Assembly (NCBI GenBank): GCA_900537125.1
Contig: UNRJ01000003.1
Coordinates: forward strand, 248,001-312,000
Direction of reading: 5' to 3'
DNA: 64,000 nucleotides
Source: Rhodobacteraceae bacterium Alg238-R152
Lineage (GTDB): Bacteria; Pseudomonadota; Alphaproteobacteria; Rhodobacterales; Rhodobacteraceae
In this document: piece after piece, positions 53,010 to 62,076 of the stretch
Numbering within the stretch: position 1 is the stretch's first letter
How the letters are laid out: each line of letters begins with the position of its first letter
The notes under the pieces: generated by a model
Told to the model about the DNA's origin: nothing
The model's input: only the letters and a program-made list of their open reading frames with translations
Database searches by the model: none
Translations under genes and position numbers: made by a program

Positions 53010-53675
53010 ATGGATCACACGAGATCGTTCATTGATCGGATAGAAGAGACCCTAATTGCGGGCATCCTTGGCGTGATGACATTAATCACATTCGCCAATG
53101 TCGTCATGCGATACGGCTTCAATCAGAATATTCTTTGGGCGTTGGAGCTGACCGTCTTTTTGTTCGGTTGGCTCGTTCTACTCGGTGCATCCTATGCGGT
53201 CAAGAAAGGCGCGCATTTGGGCGTCGACATCGTCATCAATGCACTGACACCAAAACCACGTCGCATGATGGGGCTGGCTGCGGTTGCCGTCTGTATCGCT
53301 TTTAGCTTTCTAATGTTGAAAGGCGCATGGGACTACTGGGCCAACTTCGCGAACCTTCCTGGCACCGATGGGCGCTGGTTCCCGCTTGGGTTTGAGGAGA
53401 GCTTCCGCGGCAAGGGATGGTACGAGGTCAATGACATCCCGCATCCCGCTGTTTTGGGCTGGATGGAAACCGTGTTCAACGACGGCCAAAGCTACGAAAA
53501 AATCCCCCGCCTGCTGCCCTACGTTGTTCTGCCATTATCAATGGCGCTGTTACTTTTGCGCTTTGTCCAAGCTGGCTGGGCGCTTTGGTCTGGCAAAACC
53601 GACCGCGTTGTGGCCAGCCACGAGGTTGAAGACGAAATTCAAGAAATCCGCGAACAGAGGCAGGGAGAAAGCTAA
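53010..53675 (+). CDS. dctQ: TRAP transporter small permease, DctQ family
   Basis: A 221-residue membrane protein with four predicted helices, containing the family segments FANVVMRYGFNQNILWALELTVFLFGWLVLLGASYAVKKGAHLGVDIV. A loop insert between helices 3 and 4 is larger than in the shortest DctQ proteins. Its stop overlaps the dctM start by one base (TAATG), so the two membrane subunits are coupled. Confidence 0.9.
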   Translation: MDHTRSFIDRIEETLIAGILGVMTLITFANVVMRYGFNQNILWALELTVFLFGWLVLLGASYAVKKGAHLGVDIVINALTPKPRRMMGLAAVAVCIAFSFLMLKGAWDYWANFANLPGTDGRWFPLGFEESFRGKGWYEVNDIPHPAVLGWMETVFNDGQSYEKIPRLLPYVVLPLSMALLLLRFVQAGWALWSGKTDRVVASHEVEDEIQEIREQRQGES

Positions 53676-55084
53676 TGGAAGTCGCACTTCTCTTTTCAAT
53701 GGTCATCGGCCTCATGCTGATCGGTGTTCCGATTGCCATTTCGCTTGGCATGTCATCGGTTCTTTTTCTGTTGGTCTATTCAGACAGCTCACTGGCATCA
53801 GTGGCACAAACCCTATTCAGCGCGTTTGAGGGGCACTATACCCTGCTCGCTATCCCGTTCTTTATATTAGCGTCTTCCTTCATGACGACAGGCGGCGTTG
53901 CCCAACGGATCATTCGGTTCTCAATTGCCTGTGTCGGGCACCTGCCCGGTGGGCTGGCAATTGCTGGCGTTTTCGCCTGTATGCTGTTTGCGGCTCTTTC
54001 AGGATCTTCGCCTGCGACTGTTGTGGCAATCGGAACCATCGTGATCGGAGGTATGCGACAGGTCGGGTATACCAAAGACTTTGCCGCAGGCGTCATCTGT
54101 ACAGCAGGGACATTGGGTATCTTGATCCCACCGTCCATCGTGATGGTGGTCTATGCTGCGTCGGTTGAGGTTTCAGTCGGTCGTATGTTTCTGGCTGGGG
54201 TCATCCCCGGATTGCTAGCCGGTTTCATGCTGATGACGACCATTTATGTCATCGCAAGAATTAAGAATTTGCCCAAGGGTGAGTGGCAGGGTTGGGGCGA
54301 AATCGTTGCCTCTGGCCGTGAGGCGGGCTGGGGACTTTTCCTGATCGTCATCATCCTTGGCGGCATCTACGGGGGCATTTTTACCCCAACCGAAGCGGCC
54401 GCAGTCGCCGCAGTCTATGCGTTCTTCATCGCGACGTTCGTCTACAAGGATATGGGGCCACTCGCAGATAGACAGCCACGTAGTCTTTCCGCTGCAGCGG
54501 TGAACGAAACCCCCGGCAGCATTCCGTTGCGGAGCCGCCCATGGGCCATCGTGACCGCGTTTTTCCATCCAGATACACAACGCACTTTGTTCGATGCCGG
54601 CAAGCTGACAGTCACGTTGCTGTTCGTGATCGCAAACGCGCTTATCTTGAAGCACGTTCTAACAGACGAACAAATCCCACAACATATCGCCAATGCGATG
54701 CTTTCTGCGGGCTTCGGGCCGGTTATGTTCTTGATAGTCGTCAACATCATCCTGTTGATCGGCGGCCAGTTCATGGAACCGTCGGGACTGCTGGTGATCG
54801 TAGCGCCACTGGTGTTCCCAATCGCGATCGAGCTTGGCATTGATCCGATCCATCTCGGCATCATCATGGTCGTCAATATGGAGATCGGTATGATTACACC
54901 TCCGGTTGGACTGAACCTCTTTGTTACCTCCGGTGTCGCCGGTATGCCAATGATGAGCGTAGTGCGTGCGGCACTACCATTCCTCGCGGTGCTCTTTGTT
55001 TTCTTGATCCTGGTGACCTATGTGCCGTGGATTTCGACCATACTGCCAAATACGTTCATGGGGCCAGAAATCATCACGAACTAG
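53675..55084 (+). CDS. dctM: TRAP transporter large permease, DctM family
   Basis: The 12-helix-type transport subunit, 469 residues. Family blocks include YTLLAIPFFILASSFMTTGGVAQRI, the LFAALSGSSPATVVAIG segment, TLGILIPPSIVMVVYA and EIGMITPPVGLNLFVTSGVAG. It uses a sodium gradient to import the ligand handed over by DctP. A hydrophilic loop at about 255-300 is longer than usual. Confidence 0.93.
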   Translation: MEVALLFSMVIGLMLIGVPIAISLGMSSVLFLLVYSDSSLASVAQTLFSAFEGHYTLLAIPFFILASSFMTTGGVAQRIIRFSIACVGHLPGGLAIAGVFACMLFAALSGSSPATVVAIGTIVIGGMRQVGYTKDFAAGVICTAGTLGILIPPSIVMVVYAASVEVSVGRMFLAGVIPGLLAGFMLMTTIYVIARIKNLPKGEWQGWGEIVASGREAGWGLFLIVIILGGIYGGIFTPTEAAAVAAVYAFFIATFVYKDMGPLADRQPRSLSAAAVNETPGSIPLRSRPWAIVTAFFHPDTQRTLFDAGKLTVTLLFVIANALILKHVLTDEQIPQHIANAMLSAGFGPVMFLIVVNIILLIGGQFMEPSGLLVIVAPLVFPIAIELGIDPIHLGIIMVVNMEIGMITPPVGLNLFVTSGVAGMPMMSVVRAALPFLAVLFVFLILVTYVPWISTILPNTFMGPEIITN

Positions 55085-55771
55085 ATGTAGCAATGCGAGC
55101 AAAAAACGGCGGTGTCAGTTTTGGCATCGCCGCTTTTCTTCTAACTTTTGCGAAACCGAACTTTCCGTCTTCGCCAAGCGAAGCAGCCATTCATACAAGT
55201 TGCAGCATTGGTCAATATGGGCTCGAACCGGACATGCGGCAGCGCAACGAAATAATTGATTTCGAAGAAGTTTCAATGTCGGCTTCAGGTGGTTCAGCAT
55301 GAAAGGCTCCTCCTTTCCGGCGGTCTGAAAAAAAATTTATTCCCGAACATGGAGACGAGCCCGCGCTTTGGTGCGCGGGCAACAAATTCCAATCGACTGA
55401 ACAGGGGCTCAACGGGCCTTTGGCCCGCTCACCCCGATCCAGACATCATTCCTTTTGTTTGGTCCGCCCAACATCCCTGACCGTGGCGGTCAACCTTAGT
55501 CCATCCCCAAAATCAGCCACCTATTTCCCCTGTCTCGCGAGCGAGCCATTCCTCGCGGGGCAAATTGGCGTCTGATTTTGGCGCAGACATTTTCTTCGCA
55601 AATGTGGCCGATTGACAGCCCCGTTCAGGGCCATGGGTCGGGCTTTGCCCTCTCCCACTCTGTTCCGCCGAATACATGCGTATTCGGTCAGATCAGGTGG
55701 CCGAGGCGCAGCCCATCGGCGGAAAGGGGCGCGAAGCCTATCCCGCGTCACTTTGATTGAGGAGGCCACAA
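55085..55771. other. Long non-coding stretch between the cargo and mobilization genes
   Basis: About 690 bases with no convincing gene. It holds a hairpin made of GCCCGCGC and GCGCGGGC around 55361-55380, a GGGCC-TTT-GGCCC hairpin around 55410-55425, and a CCGAATAC-ATGC-GTATTCGG repeat at 55668-55687. Short open frames are present but lack homology or ribosome-binding sites. It marks the boundary between the catabolic cargo and the transfer module. Confidence 0.45.
55668..55687. promoter_or_regulatory. Palindrome upstream of the ArdC-like gene
   Basis: CCGAATAC (55668-55675) and GTATTCGG (55680-55687) are perfect inverted arms around ATGC. It lies 85 bases before the ArdC-like start and is a candidate operator of the antirestriction operon. 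Confidence 0.5.
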
Positions 55772-56650
55772 ATGGCACCGAAGTTTGATGTTTATGCCCA
55801 TGTTACCGACACCATTATTGCAGAAATCGAGGCAGGCACGCCGCCATGGCGCAAGCCGTGGACTGGGAGCGCGTCCGGCATTGCCCTGCCGACCCGACAC
55901 AACGGGGAGGAGTATCGCGGGATTAATATCCTGATGCTCTGGGTCATGGCCGCCAAGCATGGTTATTTGTCCAGCCGCTGGATGACCTACAAACAGGGGC
56001 AGGAACTGGGGGGGCAGGTCCGCAAAGGTGAAACGTCGTCGACGGTGGTCAAATACGGGACGTTCACCCGAGAGAACGAGCTGGGCATCGAGGAAGAGCT
56101 GCCCTATGCGCGCGCCTATCGTGTGTTTAATGCGGATCAGATCGAGGGTTTGCCGGAGGATTACTACATTCGGCCTGAGGCCCCGCGCGACCTTGGGACG
56201 GCCGAAGATCCGGAGCTTGATGCATTTTTCAGCCGGACAGGGGCGGAGATTGTCACAAGCGATGACGCGCGCGCCTATTACAGCCCCGCCAAAGACCACA
56301 TCCACATGCCGCCGATTGCCACGTTTCACAATACAGCGGGTTACTATGCGACTTTGGCCCATGAGATGATCCATTGGACCGGCAGCGAAAAGCGGCTGGA
56401 GCGGATCAAGAAATTTGCCAACCGTGAGGCCTATGCCTTTGAAGAGCTGGTGGCAGAAATCGGCGCTTGTTTCCTTGGTGCTCAGATTGGCGTTGCGCCG
56501 GAATTCGATCAAAGCGCCGCCTATGTTGAAGGGTGGTTGAAGGCTCTCAAAGAGGACAAACGGGCGATTTTTCGCGCGGCGTCGGAGGCGCAGAAAGCTG
56601 CCGACTTTGTTTTGCACGCAGCAGGTCAGAGCAAGGAGGTGGCAGCATGA
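55772..56650 (+). CDS. ArdC-like antirestriction protein (DUF1738, zincin-like)
   Basis: A 292-residue protein. The N-terminal domain (about 1-130) is the ssDNA-binding type found in ArdC and TraC primases (TPPWRKPWTG, GEEYRGINILMLW, KGETSSTVVKYG). The C-terminal metallopeptidase-like domain has zinc motif HEMIHWTG followed by the helical EELVAEIGACFLGAQIG. ArdC-type proteins protect incoming ssDNA from restriction. GAGGAGG precedes the ATG. It is coupled by ATGA to a chain of three small genes. Confidence 0.88.
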   Translation: MAPKFDVYAHVTDTIIAEIEAGTPPWRKPWTGSASGIALPTRHNGEEYRGINILMLWVMAAKHGYLSSRWMTYKQGQELGGQVRKGETSSTVVKYGTFTRENELGIEEELPYARAYRVFNADQIEGLPEDYYIRPEAPRDLGTAEDPELDAFFSRTGAEIVTSDDARAYYSPAKDHIHMPPIATFHNTAGYYATLAHEMIHWTGSEKRLERIKKFANREAYAFEELVAEIGACFLGAQIGVAPEFDQSAAYVEGWLKALKEDKRAIFRAASEAQKAADFVLHAAGQSKEVAA

Positions 56651-56850
56651 CCCCGGACCATCACAGCGATGATTTCTCGACTGCGCGTCTGGAAGATACC
56701 GTGAGCCTTCGGAGCGCCGCCCGCGAAGCGCGCGCCACGCTCTACGCGGTGTTGAACCGGCTGGAACTCAACGATCTGGAAGGCGAAGAGCAGCCCTATA
56801 TCGACGATTGTCTGGGGGCGCTCGCAATCCTTGAGGAGGTGTTGCAGTGA
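56647..56850 (+). CDS. Small unknown protein 1 of the ArdC operon, 67 aa
   Basis: Acidic, helical, 67 residues (LEDTVSLRSAAREARATLYAVLNRLELNDLEGEEQ). Unrecognised. The ATG at 56647 overlaps the ArdC-like stop (ATGA), and its own stop overlaps the next gene (GTGA at 56847), which supports it as a real gene. Small proteins linked to antirestriction genes on mobile elements often block host defences, but there is no direct evidence here. Confidence 0.65.
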   Translation: MTPDHHSDDFSTARLEDTVSLRSAAREARATLYAVLNRLELNDLEGEEQPYIDDCLGALAILEEVLQ

Positions 56851-57062
56851 CGTTGGCGGAGATCAAAACAGCAGTGGACGCGGGCAACTGCGTTCATTGG
56901 GTAAACAGGGGTTATGTAGTGACGCGCGATTGTCTCGGGCAGTACCTCATCACATTCGCGCGGAACGGGTCAGCTATCGGTTTGACCAACCGTGACGGTA
57001 CCGGTCTGAATGGGCTGCCGGAAGAGTTCTTCATGGCAGATTGCACGGAGGCTTCATCATGA
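56847..57062 (+). CDS. Small unknown protein 2 of the ArdC operon, 71 aa
   Basis: A 71-residue protein with GTG start overlapping the previous stop. It reads as a small beta-rich fold (CVHWVNRGYVVTRDCLGQYLITFARNGSAIGLTNRDG). Unrecognised. Its stop overlaps the ATG of the next gene (ATGA at 57059-57062). Confidence 0.65.
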   Translation: MTLAEIKTAVDAGNCVHWVNRGYVVTRDCLGQYLITFARNGSAIGLTNRDGTGLNGLPEEFFMADCTEASS

Positions 57063-57340
57063 ACTTCTCCGAAGTCAAACAAGCGGCCCGAGAGGGCCGC
57101 GCCAGCGTGCATCTCCATGGTTTCTGCAATCTGCCCGATGGCGGGCAGGAGCATTATGATGATCCGGCACTTGTCGATGGGTGGGCGATCTATGTCCGGG
57201 TCGAGACGCCGGGCGACTCGCAACAGCCCTTTGATTTGCACGAACTGCCCGATCATCAAACTTATACCAGCGCCGAAGGCGCGGCCCGCGCAATAGCGCT
57301 GCAATTGCTTGGCGATGCTGAGGCGTGGAACCACGACTAG
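57059..57340 (+). CDS. Small unknown protein 3 of the ArdC operon, 93 aa
   Basis: A 93-residue acidic protein (MNFSEVKQAAREGRASVHLHGFCNLPDGGQEHYDDPALVDG...). Start at the ATG at 57059 in ATGA overlap. It is the last gene of the four-gene coupled chain and has no named motif. It ends 175 bases before mobC, in the gap holding the candidate oriT. Confidence 0.65.
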   Translation: MNFSEVKQAAREGRASVHLHGFCNLPDGGQEHYDDPALVDGWAIYVRVETPGDSQQPFDLHELPDHQTYTSAEGAARAIALQLLGDAEAWNHD

Positions 57341-57425
57341 TGGCGCCATGCCTTGCGCATGTGGCCGGGCTTCGCCCGGCGGTCGCAGCCGATGGCTGCT
57401 CCAAACGGAATACAGGCAGTTGATG

Positions 57426-57479
57426 CAATATTATAATATTGAATCAATTATGGCGAAGTGCCATAACAGGGCTGCCTGT
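57426..57479. other. Candidate oriT: three consecutive inverted repeats
   Basis: CAATATTATAATATTG (57426-57441) is a perfect 16-base palindrome. TTATGGC-GAAGT-GCCATAA follows at 57448-57466, and ACAGG-GCTG-CCTGT at 57466-57479. They lie 36 bases before mobC in the order oriT, mobC, relaxase, coupling protein, as in many mobilizable elements. The nic site cannot be set by eye. Confidence 0.6.
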
Positions 57480-57514
57480 ATGATGCTGGCAAGAAATAGG
57501 GGTGATTACTTCAC

Positions 57515-58105
57515 ATGGGCCGACCGCGCGCACCACGGCACAAACGACTGACGCAGAACCAGCGTTTTGCCATCGTTCGCAAGCGTGCCGAAGGGGTGCC
57601 GATTGAGGATCTGGCCCGTGAATTCGGCGTCACGACCCGCAGCATCTTCTACACCTTGAAGGCCGATCAAAGCCGCAAGTTGGATGCACGCGTGCGCTCC
57701 GAGCTGGTGAATGCCCGGCTCACGCCAAAGGAGCTTGCGGGCTTCGATGCGGTGCTGACGCGGCATGATATCGCCAGCCGTGCCGAGGGGCTGCGGCGGT
57801 TGATCCATGCCTCAAACGATCTCTTCGTCCCCGACGATGAGCTGGCCAACCAGATGCAGGGGCTCTCGGCCTCACTCAATCGCACCGGCAACAACATCAA
57901 CCAGATTGCACAGCGCCTGAATGAGGCAAAGCGCCAGGGCAAGACGCCGCCTTATGGCAATTCTGCCCATGGCCAGGTGCGCGCCTTGGCCGGGCTGATC
58001 TTCGATATCGCCGACCAGGTTCAGGACATGGCGCAGCGCCGCCGTAGTGCATTGTCCGGCGAGGTTGCCCGCGTTCTGGGGGGCTTTGCCGATGGCCCGG
58101 AATAG
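57515..58105 (+). CDS. mobC: MobC-family relaxosome accessory protein
   Basis: A 196-residue DNA-binding protein that helps a relaxase act at oriT. The N-terminal helix-turn-helix (NQRFAIVRKRAEGVPIEDLAREFGVTTRSIFYTLK) precedes the MobC core, with LRRLIHASNDLF and SLNRTGNNINQIAQRLNEAKRQG the family signature. It overlaps the relaxase start by 14 bases. The region just upstream holds the inverted repeats it may bind. Confidence 0.85.
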   Translation: MGRPRAPRHKRLTQNQRFAIVRKRAEGVPIEDLAREFGVTTRSIFYTLKADQSRKLDARVRSELVNARLTPKELAGFDAVLTRHDIASRAEGLRRLIHASNDLFVPDDELANQMQGLSASLNRTGNNINQIAQRLNEAKRQGKTPPYGNSAHGQVRALAGLIFDIADQVQDMAQRRRSALSGEVARVLGGFADGPE

Positions 58106-59900
58106 CGCCGTTGCCGCCGCGCAGGAGGCCTTCTTTGACCGCGACTGGAGCCGCATTCGCGGCAACGTTCCACGCGCCCGTGCCAAGCAGATGGCGCGCG
58201 CGGCCATGGGGCATTCACCCGCGATCTTCAAAGCCATTCGCGAAGGTGGCACGCACAACAAAACTCAGCTGCGCAACCAGCTGGAATACCTGACCACCAA
58301 GTCGAGCTTTATCATCGACAGCCGTGGCACCTATGACGGCCAAAGCGCCTTGTCCGCGAAAGAGATCGAGCAGATCACACGCCGGTTTTCTGCACAGTGG
58401 AATGAAGGGTTCCATCCCAAGCTGGGGCATACTTCGCACCTCCTGATGGCCTTCCCGATTGGCACGCGCGGCGAGGATGTTGCCGAGATCACGCGCGAGA
58501 TCTGTGAGCGGTTCTTTCAGGGCGAAGGCAGCCATTTTGACTACATCGCGGCAGTGCATGAGGACCGGGACCACCCGCATGCGCACATCGTTCTGAACCG
58601 GCGCAGCAAGGACGGCGAGTTCTTCTTCCTAAAGGAAGGGCACCACTTCAACTACGACAGTTTTCGCGAGGCTATGGTGGAAGCGTCCGACCGCTATGGG
58701 CTGAGGCTTGAGGCGACCCGAAAGCTCGAACGTGGGATCACAACCAAAAGGCCAAGCGACGTGGACCACCGTCGCGCAGAAGCCACCGACGAGAAGCCGA
58801 CCGAGCGTGAGCGCGTCGGGCCCGAGCATGACCGTGCCTTAGCCGAAGTGGCGCAGAATGCGCGGCTCTATCGCGGTCTGGCGGCCGAAGCCTCGCGCGA
58901 GAACCAGCATGACATCGCGGCTGCCTTGGACAAGGCTGCGACGTTTTTGGCGCAGGGAAAACCGATTGAAGCAGATGGAAAGGTATATGGCATGGCCGAA
59001 GAACAGCACTCGTTTGATGAGGTCGTGGACGCCTTTCACGACAAGATCAACCAAGCCGAACGCATTGTCGCTGAAGCTCCGGTCGATCGGCGCGCCGCGC
59101 TGGAGCATGAGCTGAACGACATCTATCGTTCACTGTCGCATCTCAGCCCAATGGGAACGCAGTCCCACACCTTGCTCGAAGACGCGTCCAAAAGTGGGAT
59201 CTATTCGGCTGCGAATATACGGGCCCAAGCCCAAGGCGCTTTGCAGAATTCATTGCTCGCCGAACGCCTTCAAGAGGCTTTGAAAGGCACCGGCATTGAC
59301 GCGCAGGATGTTACGCGTCGCGTCGAAATCGGCGCAGACAATGCCGCGCTGGAGCGGCAATGGCTCGGTCAGGATTTGAAGGCGATTGCTGAGAAGGAAG
59401 GCTTTGACCTTTCTCGCGCCGATGAACTGGAGAAAGCGATCGACCACCTTGACCAGGTGCACAGTGAGCTGGGCCGCTTGTTGGCCGATGGTGAGGTTCT
59501 CAAAGACAGTGGGGCGGTGGAAGCCGACCGGCAGAAAGCCATAGTCGACAGCTTGCCGCCGACCACAGCTGACATCCTGAGTCGTATGAGAAATAATCCA
59601 ACCACAGATCCATTCCGCAGCGATATGGAGCGCGAGACCTTGCGTGCCGAGCTGGAGGAGTTGGTTGGTGAACAGCACGCCCCTGACTTGCCGATTGGCG
59701 ATGAGGCCATGCTGGAAGAACATATGAGCGATCGGCTGGACCGGCTCTATGCGGCCAAGGCCTATCTCCAGAGCGACGCCGCACTGGCCAACAGTGTGGC
59801 AATGGAGCACGTCCTAGATGAAATCGCCAATGAAGAAATTGATGTTCAACGCGGGCGGCATGTCGATGCCGATGGCGAAAAGGGTGTGACACATGGGTAA
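58092..59900 (+). CDS. Relaxase (MOBP/VirD2-like nuclease)
   Basis: A 602-residue relaxase that nicks oriT and pilots the DNA strand. Tyr66 in RNQLEYLTTKS is the likely catalytic tyrosine; the metal-binding histidines are in AAVHEDRDHPHAHIVLNRRS (His156, 161, 163 and 165), the standard motif III. The C-terminal half is charged and helical with no helicase domain. I start at the ATG at 58092; the longer frame upstream only overlaps mobC. Confidence 0.88.
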   Translation: MARNSAVAAAQEAFFDRDWSRIRGNVPRARAKQMARAAMGHSPAIFKAIREGGTHNKTQLRNQLEYLTTKSSFIIDSRGTYDGQSALSAKEIEQITRRFSAQWNEGFHPKLGHTSHLLMAFPIGTRGEDVAEITREICERFFQGEGSHFDYIAAVHEDRDHPHAHIVLNRRSKDGEFFFLKEGHHFNYDSFREAMVEASDRYGLRLEATRKLERGITTKRPSDVDHRRAEATDEKPTERERVGPEHDRALAEVAQNARLYRGLAAEASRENQHDIAAALDKAATFLAQGKPIEADGKVYGMAEEQHSFDEVVDAFHDKINQAERIVAEAPVDRRAALEHELNDIYRSLSHLSPMGTQSHTLLEDASKSGIYSAANIRAQAQGALQNSLLAERLQEALKGTGIDAQDVTRRVEIGADNAALERQWLGQDLKAIAEKEGFDLSRADELEKAIDHLDQVHSELGRLLADGEVLKDSGAVEADRQKAIVDSLPPTTADILSRMRNNPTTDPFRSDMERETLRAELEELVGEQHAPDLPIGDEAMLEEHMSDRLDRLYAAKAYLQSDAALANSVAMEHVLDEIANEEIDVQRGRHVDADGEKGVTHG

Positions 59901-61785
59901 GGCGCGGATCGCACTCGGCGTCTTGAGCTTCGCTCTTCTCGGCGCAGTTCTCGGGTATGTTCTGGCGTCGACCTTTGTGACGTTCCGCTGGTTCGGGGTT
60001 GGGGCGGATATCGATTTTCTAATGCTTGCGCGCGGCTATTTGGATTTTCGGACATCCCATCCGGACGATATGCAGATCGTTCACTTGATCGTCGGGATAT
60101 GCACTTGCGCGGGCGTTTTGCTCAGCGCTGTGTTGATGAATGACGCGCTGACCAAGTTCGGTGAAACCCACTGGCAGCAGTTGTCCGAGATGAAACGGAA
60201 CGGCTTTTTCGGCAAGCCTGGCCACGGCTTTGTCCTCGGCAAAATGGGCAAGCCCAAGAGCCGCAAACCCTTTGTCATGTCCAAGGTCTTCCCCCATGCC
60301 CTGATCGTGGCCCCGACCGGGCGCGGTAAGACGACGGGTTTCGTCATCCCGAACCTTCTGACCTATCAGGGCAGTGCCGTGGTGCTGGACGTGAAGGGCG
60401 AGAATTTTGAGGCGACGGCGCGCCACCGGGCTGCGCAGGGTGACAAAGTTTTTCGTTTCGCGCCCACAGACTGGAAGGATGGCCGCTCGCATCGCTACAA
60501 CCCATTGCTGCGGATATCGGCGCTGGAAAATATCGACCGCCAGCAGATGGAGCTGCAACTCTTGGCTTCGCTGTACCTTCAGGCTGATAACGACCGGGTT
60601 CAGGGCCTCCTCGATGGTGGTATCGATCTGTTCGTGGCGGCAGGACTTCTGGCCTTCGAGCGCAAGCGACCGACCTTAGGCGAGATCTACCGGATCACTG
60701 CATCAGGCGGGGACAAGCAGAAGGAGTATCGCCGCCGGGCCGATGAAGTAGTCAATCCAGCCGCGAAGCTGATCTTCATGCGCATGGCCTCGACCAACAA
60801 CGACACGCTAACGTCTTATCTGTCGCTCTTGATGACGTCCGGCCTCAAACAGTGGTCGAACCCCGCCATCGACCGCGCAACCGCAACGTCAGACTTCGAT
60901 TTCCGCGACATCCGAAAAACGCCGTTTTCGGTTTACCTCGTGGTCGAGCCGCTGATGGTGAAACCCCTCGCTCCGCTGATCCGCCTGTTCTTCTCAGACT
61001 TGCTCGCATCGCTGCAGGACCATGAACCTGGGAAGGACGAGCCTTGGCCGGTGATGATCATGCTCGATGAATTCAATCGCCTTGGCAAAATGCCGATCGT
61101 TCTCGATAGCATCGAAACCCTGCGGTCCTACCGGGCCAACCTTGCGATCGTCACACAGACGATCCCGGCTTTGGACGAGATTTATGGCGAGAATGCCCGA
61201 CGTGCCTTGCAGGGCAACGCGGGCATCAAGCTCTATCTGACCCCCTCAGATGAGAAGACCATCGAGGAGCTGAGCAAGGCAGTCGGCAAAACCACCAAGC
61301 GCGTTGTGACCCGCTCACGGTCGGTCGGCCGCAACCCTTTCGCCGGTCGCAGCATGTCTGAGCGGACCGAAGAAACGGCGTTGCTACCCGAGGATGAGGC
61401 TCGGCGCATGGATCTTGATGACATCGTTCTGGTGGTCGACGCGCAAATGCCCGTGCGCGCCAAGCGGATCAAATACTATGAGGATCGGTTCTTTAAGCTG
61501 ATCTTCGACAAGCAGACCGGCGATTTGCCATATCCCTCTGCAGGGGATCAAATGCGCGGCCTGCAGGGGCAAATCAAGGCGCTGGAGGCAAAGATCGGGG
61601 CATTGGAAATGCCGAGAGTGGTTTCAGGTGACGGCTCTGGAGGTGGAGGGAAGCGGCGAGAAGAGATCGATGATTTGGCTAGCGGAGAGCGGGATGTATC
61701 GTCCGGCGACAAGCCTGGTTTGGGCGAGTATCAGGAAGCAACTAAAAGAGTGGAAAGATTTATTGAGGAAGCGGCTCGCGGATGA
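59893..61785 (+). CDS. Type IV coupling protein, VirD4/TraG family
   Basis: A 630-residue membrane-anchored ATPase that couples the relaxosome to a type IV secretion channel. Two or three N-terminal membrane helices (about 5-85), Walker A VAPTGRGKTTG (139-149) and Walker B VMIMLDEFNRLG (about 390) are intact, followed by RALQGNAGIKLYLTPSDEKT. The start overlaps the relaxase stop by eight bases. No secretion-channel (virB) genes follow in this window, so it may rely on a helper. Confidence 0.9.
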   Translation: MGKARIALGVLSFALLGAVLGYVLASTFVTFRWFGVGADIDFLMLARGYLDFRTSHPDDMQIVHLIVGICTCAGVLLSAVLMNDALTKFGETHWQQLSEMKRNGFFGKPGHGFVLGKMGKPKSRKPFVMSKVFPHALIVAPTGRGKTTGFVIPNLLTYQGSAVVLDVKGENFEATARHRAAQGDKVFRFAPTDWKDGRSHRYNPLLRISALENIDRQQMELQLLASLYLQADNDRVQGLLDGGIDLFVAAGLLAFERKRPTLGEIYRITASGGDKQKEYRRRADEVVNPAAKLIFMRMASTNNDTLTSYLSLLMTSGLKQWSNPAIDRATATSDFDFRDIRKTPFSVYLVVEPLMVKPLAPLIRLFFSDLLASLQDHEPGKDEPWPVMIMLDEFNRLGKMPIVLDSIETLRSYRANLAIVTQTIPALDEIYGENARRALQGNAGIKLYLTPSDEKTIEELSKAVGKTTKRVVTRSRSVGRNPFAGRSMSERTEETALLPEDEARRMDLDDIVLVVDAQMPVRAKRIKYYEDRFFKLIFDKQTGDLPYPSAGDQMRGLQGQIKALEAKIGALEMPRVVSGDGSGGGGKRREEIDDLASGERDVSSGDKPGLGEYQEATKRVERFIEEAARG

Positions 61786-62076
61786 GTGAAGGCAAAGCGG
61801 GAGTTTGATGCGACTGCAAGTGAACCCCGGATGCTGGCCGAGGCTGACATTCAATTGAAGAGCGGTCGAAAACAGGGATGTAGAAATCGCGTACTGAAAG
61901 CCAAAAAATTGCCCAGCATCAAGGTTGTTCGAAGCCAAGCCGAAACCACGAGTTTTTGGGGGGGCGGGCGCAGTATTCTGGCCTAGCAATTTGGATGCCT
62001 TTGCAAGATCTTGAATTGACCATTTAGGAATCTTTCCAACCGCAGCATTTGAGAGTGTCAAACCTTCAAGGAATTT
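61786..62076. other. Gap after the coupling-protein gene
   Basis: About 290 bases. A 66-codon GTG frame starts immediately after the TGA of the coupling-protein gene (61786-61986), but it has no homology or ribosome-binding site I trust. It is A/T-richer than the flanks; no other structure seen. Confidence 0.3.

Noticed and set aside
61786..61986. 66-codon GTG frame right after the coupling-protein stop
   Set aside because: The adjacent stop/start is suggestive, but the sequence looks random.
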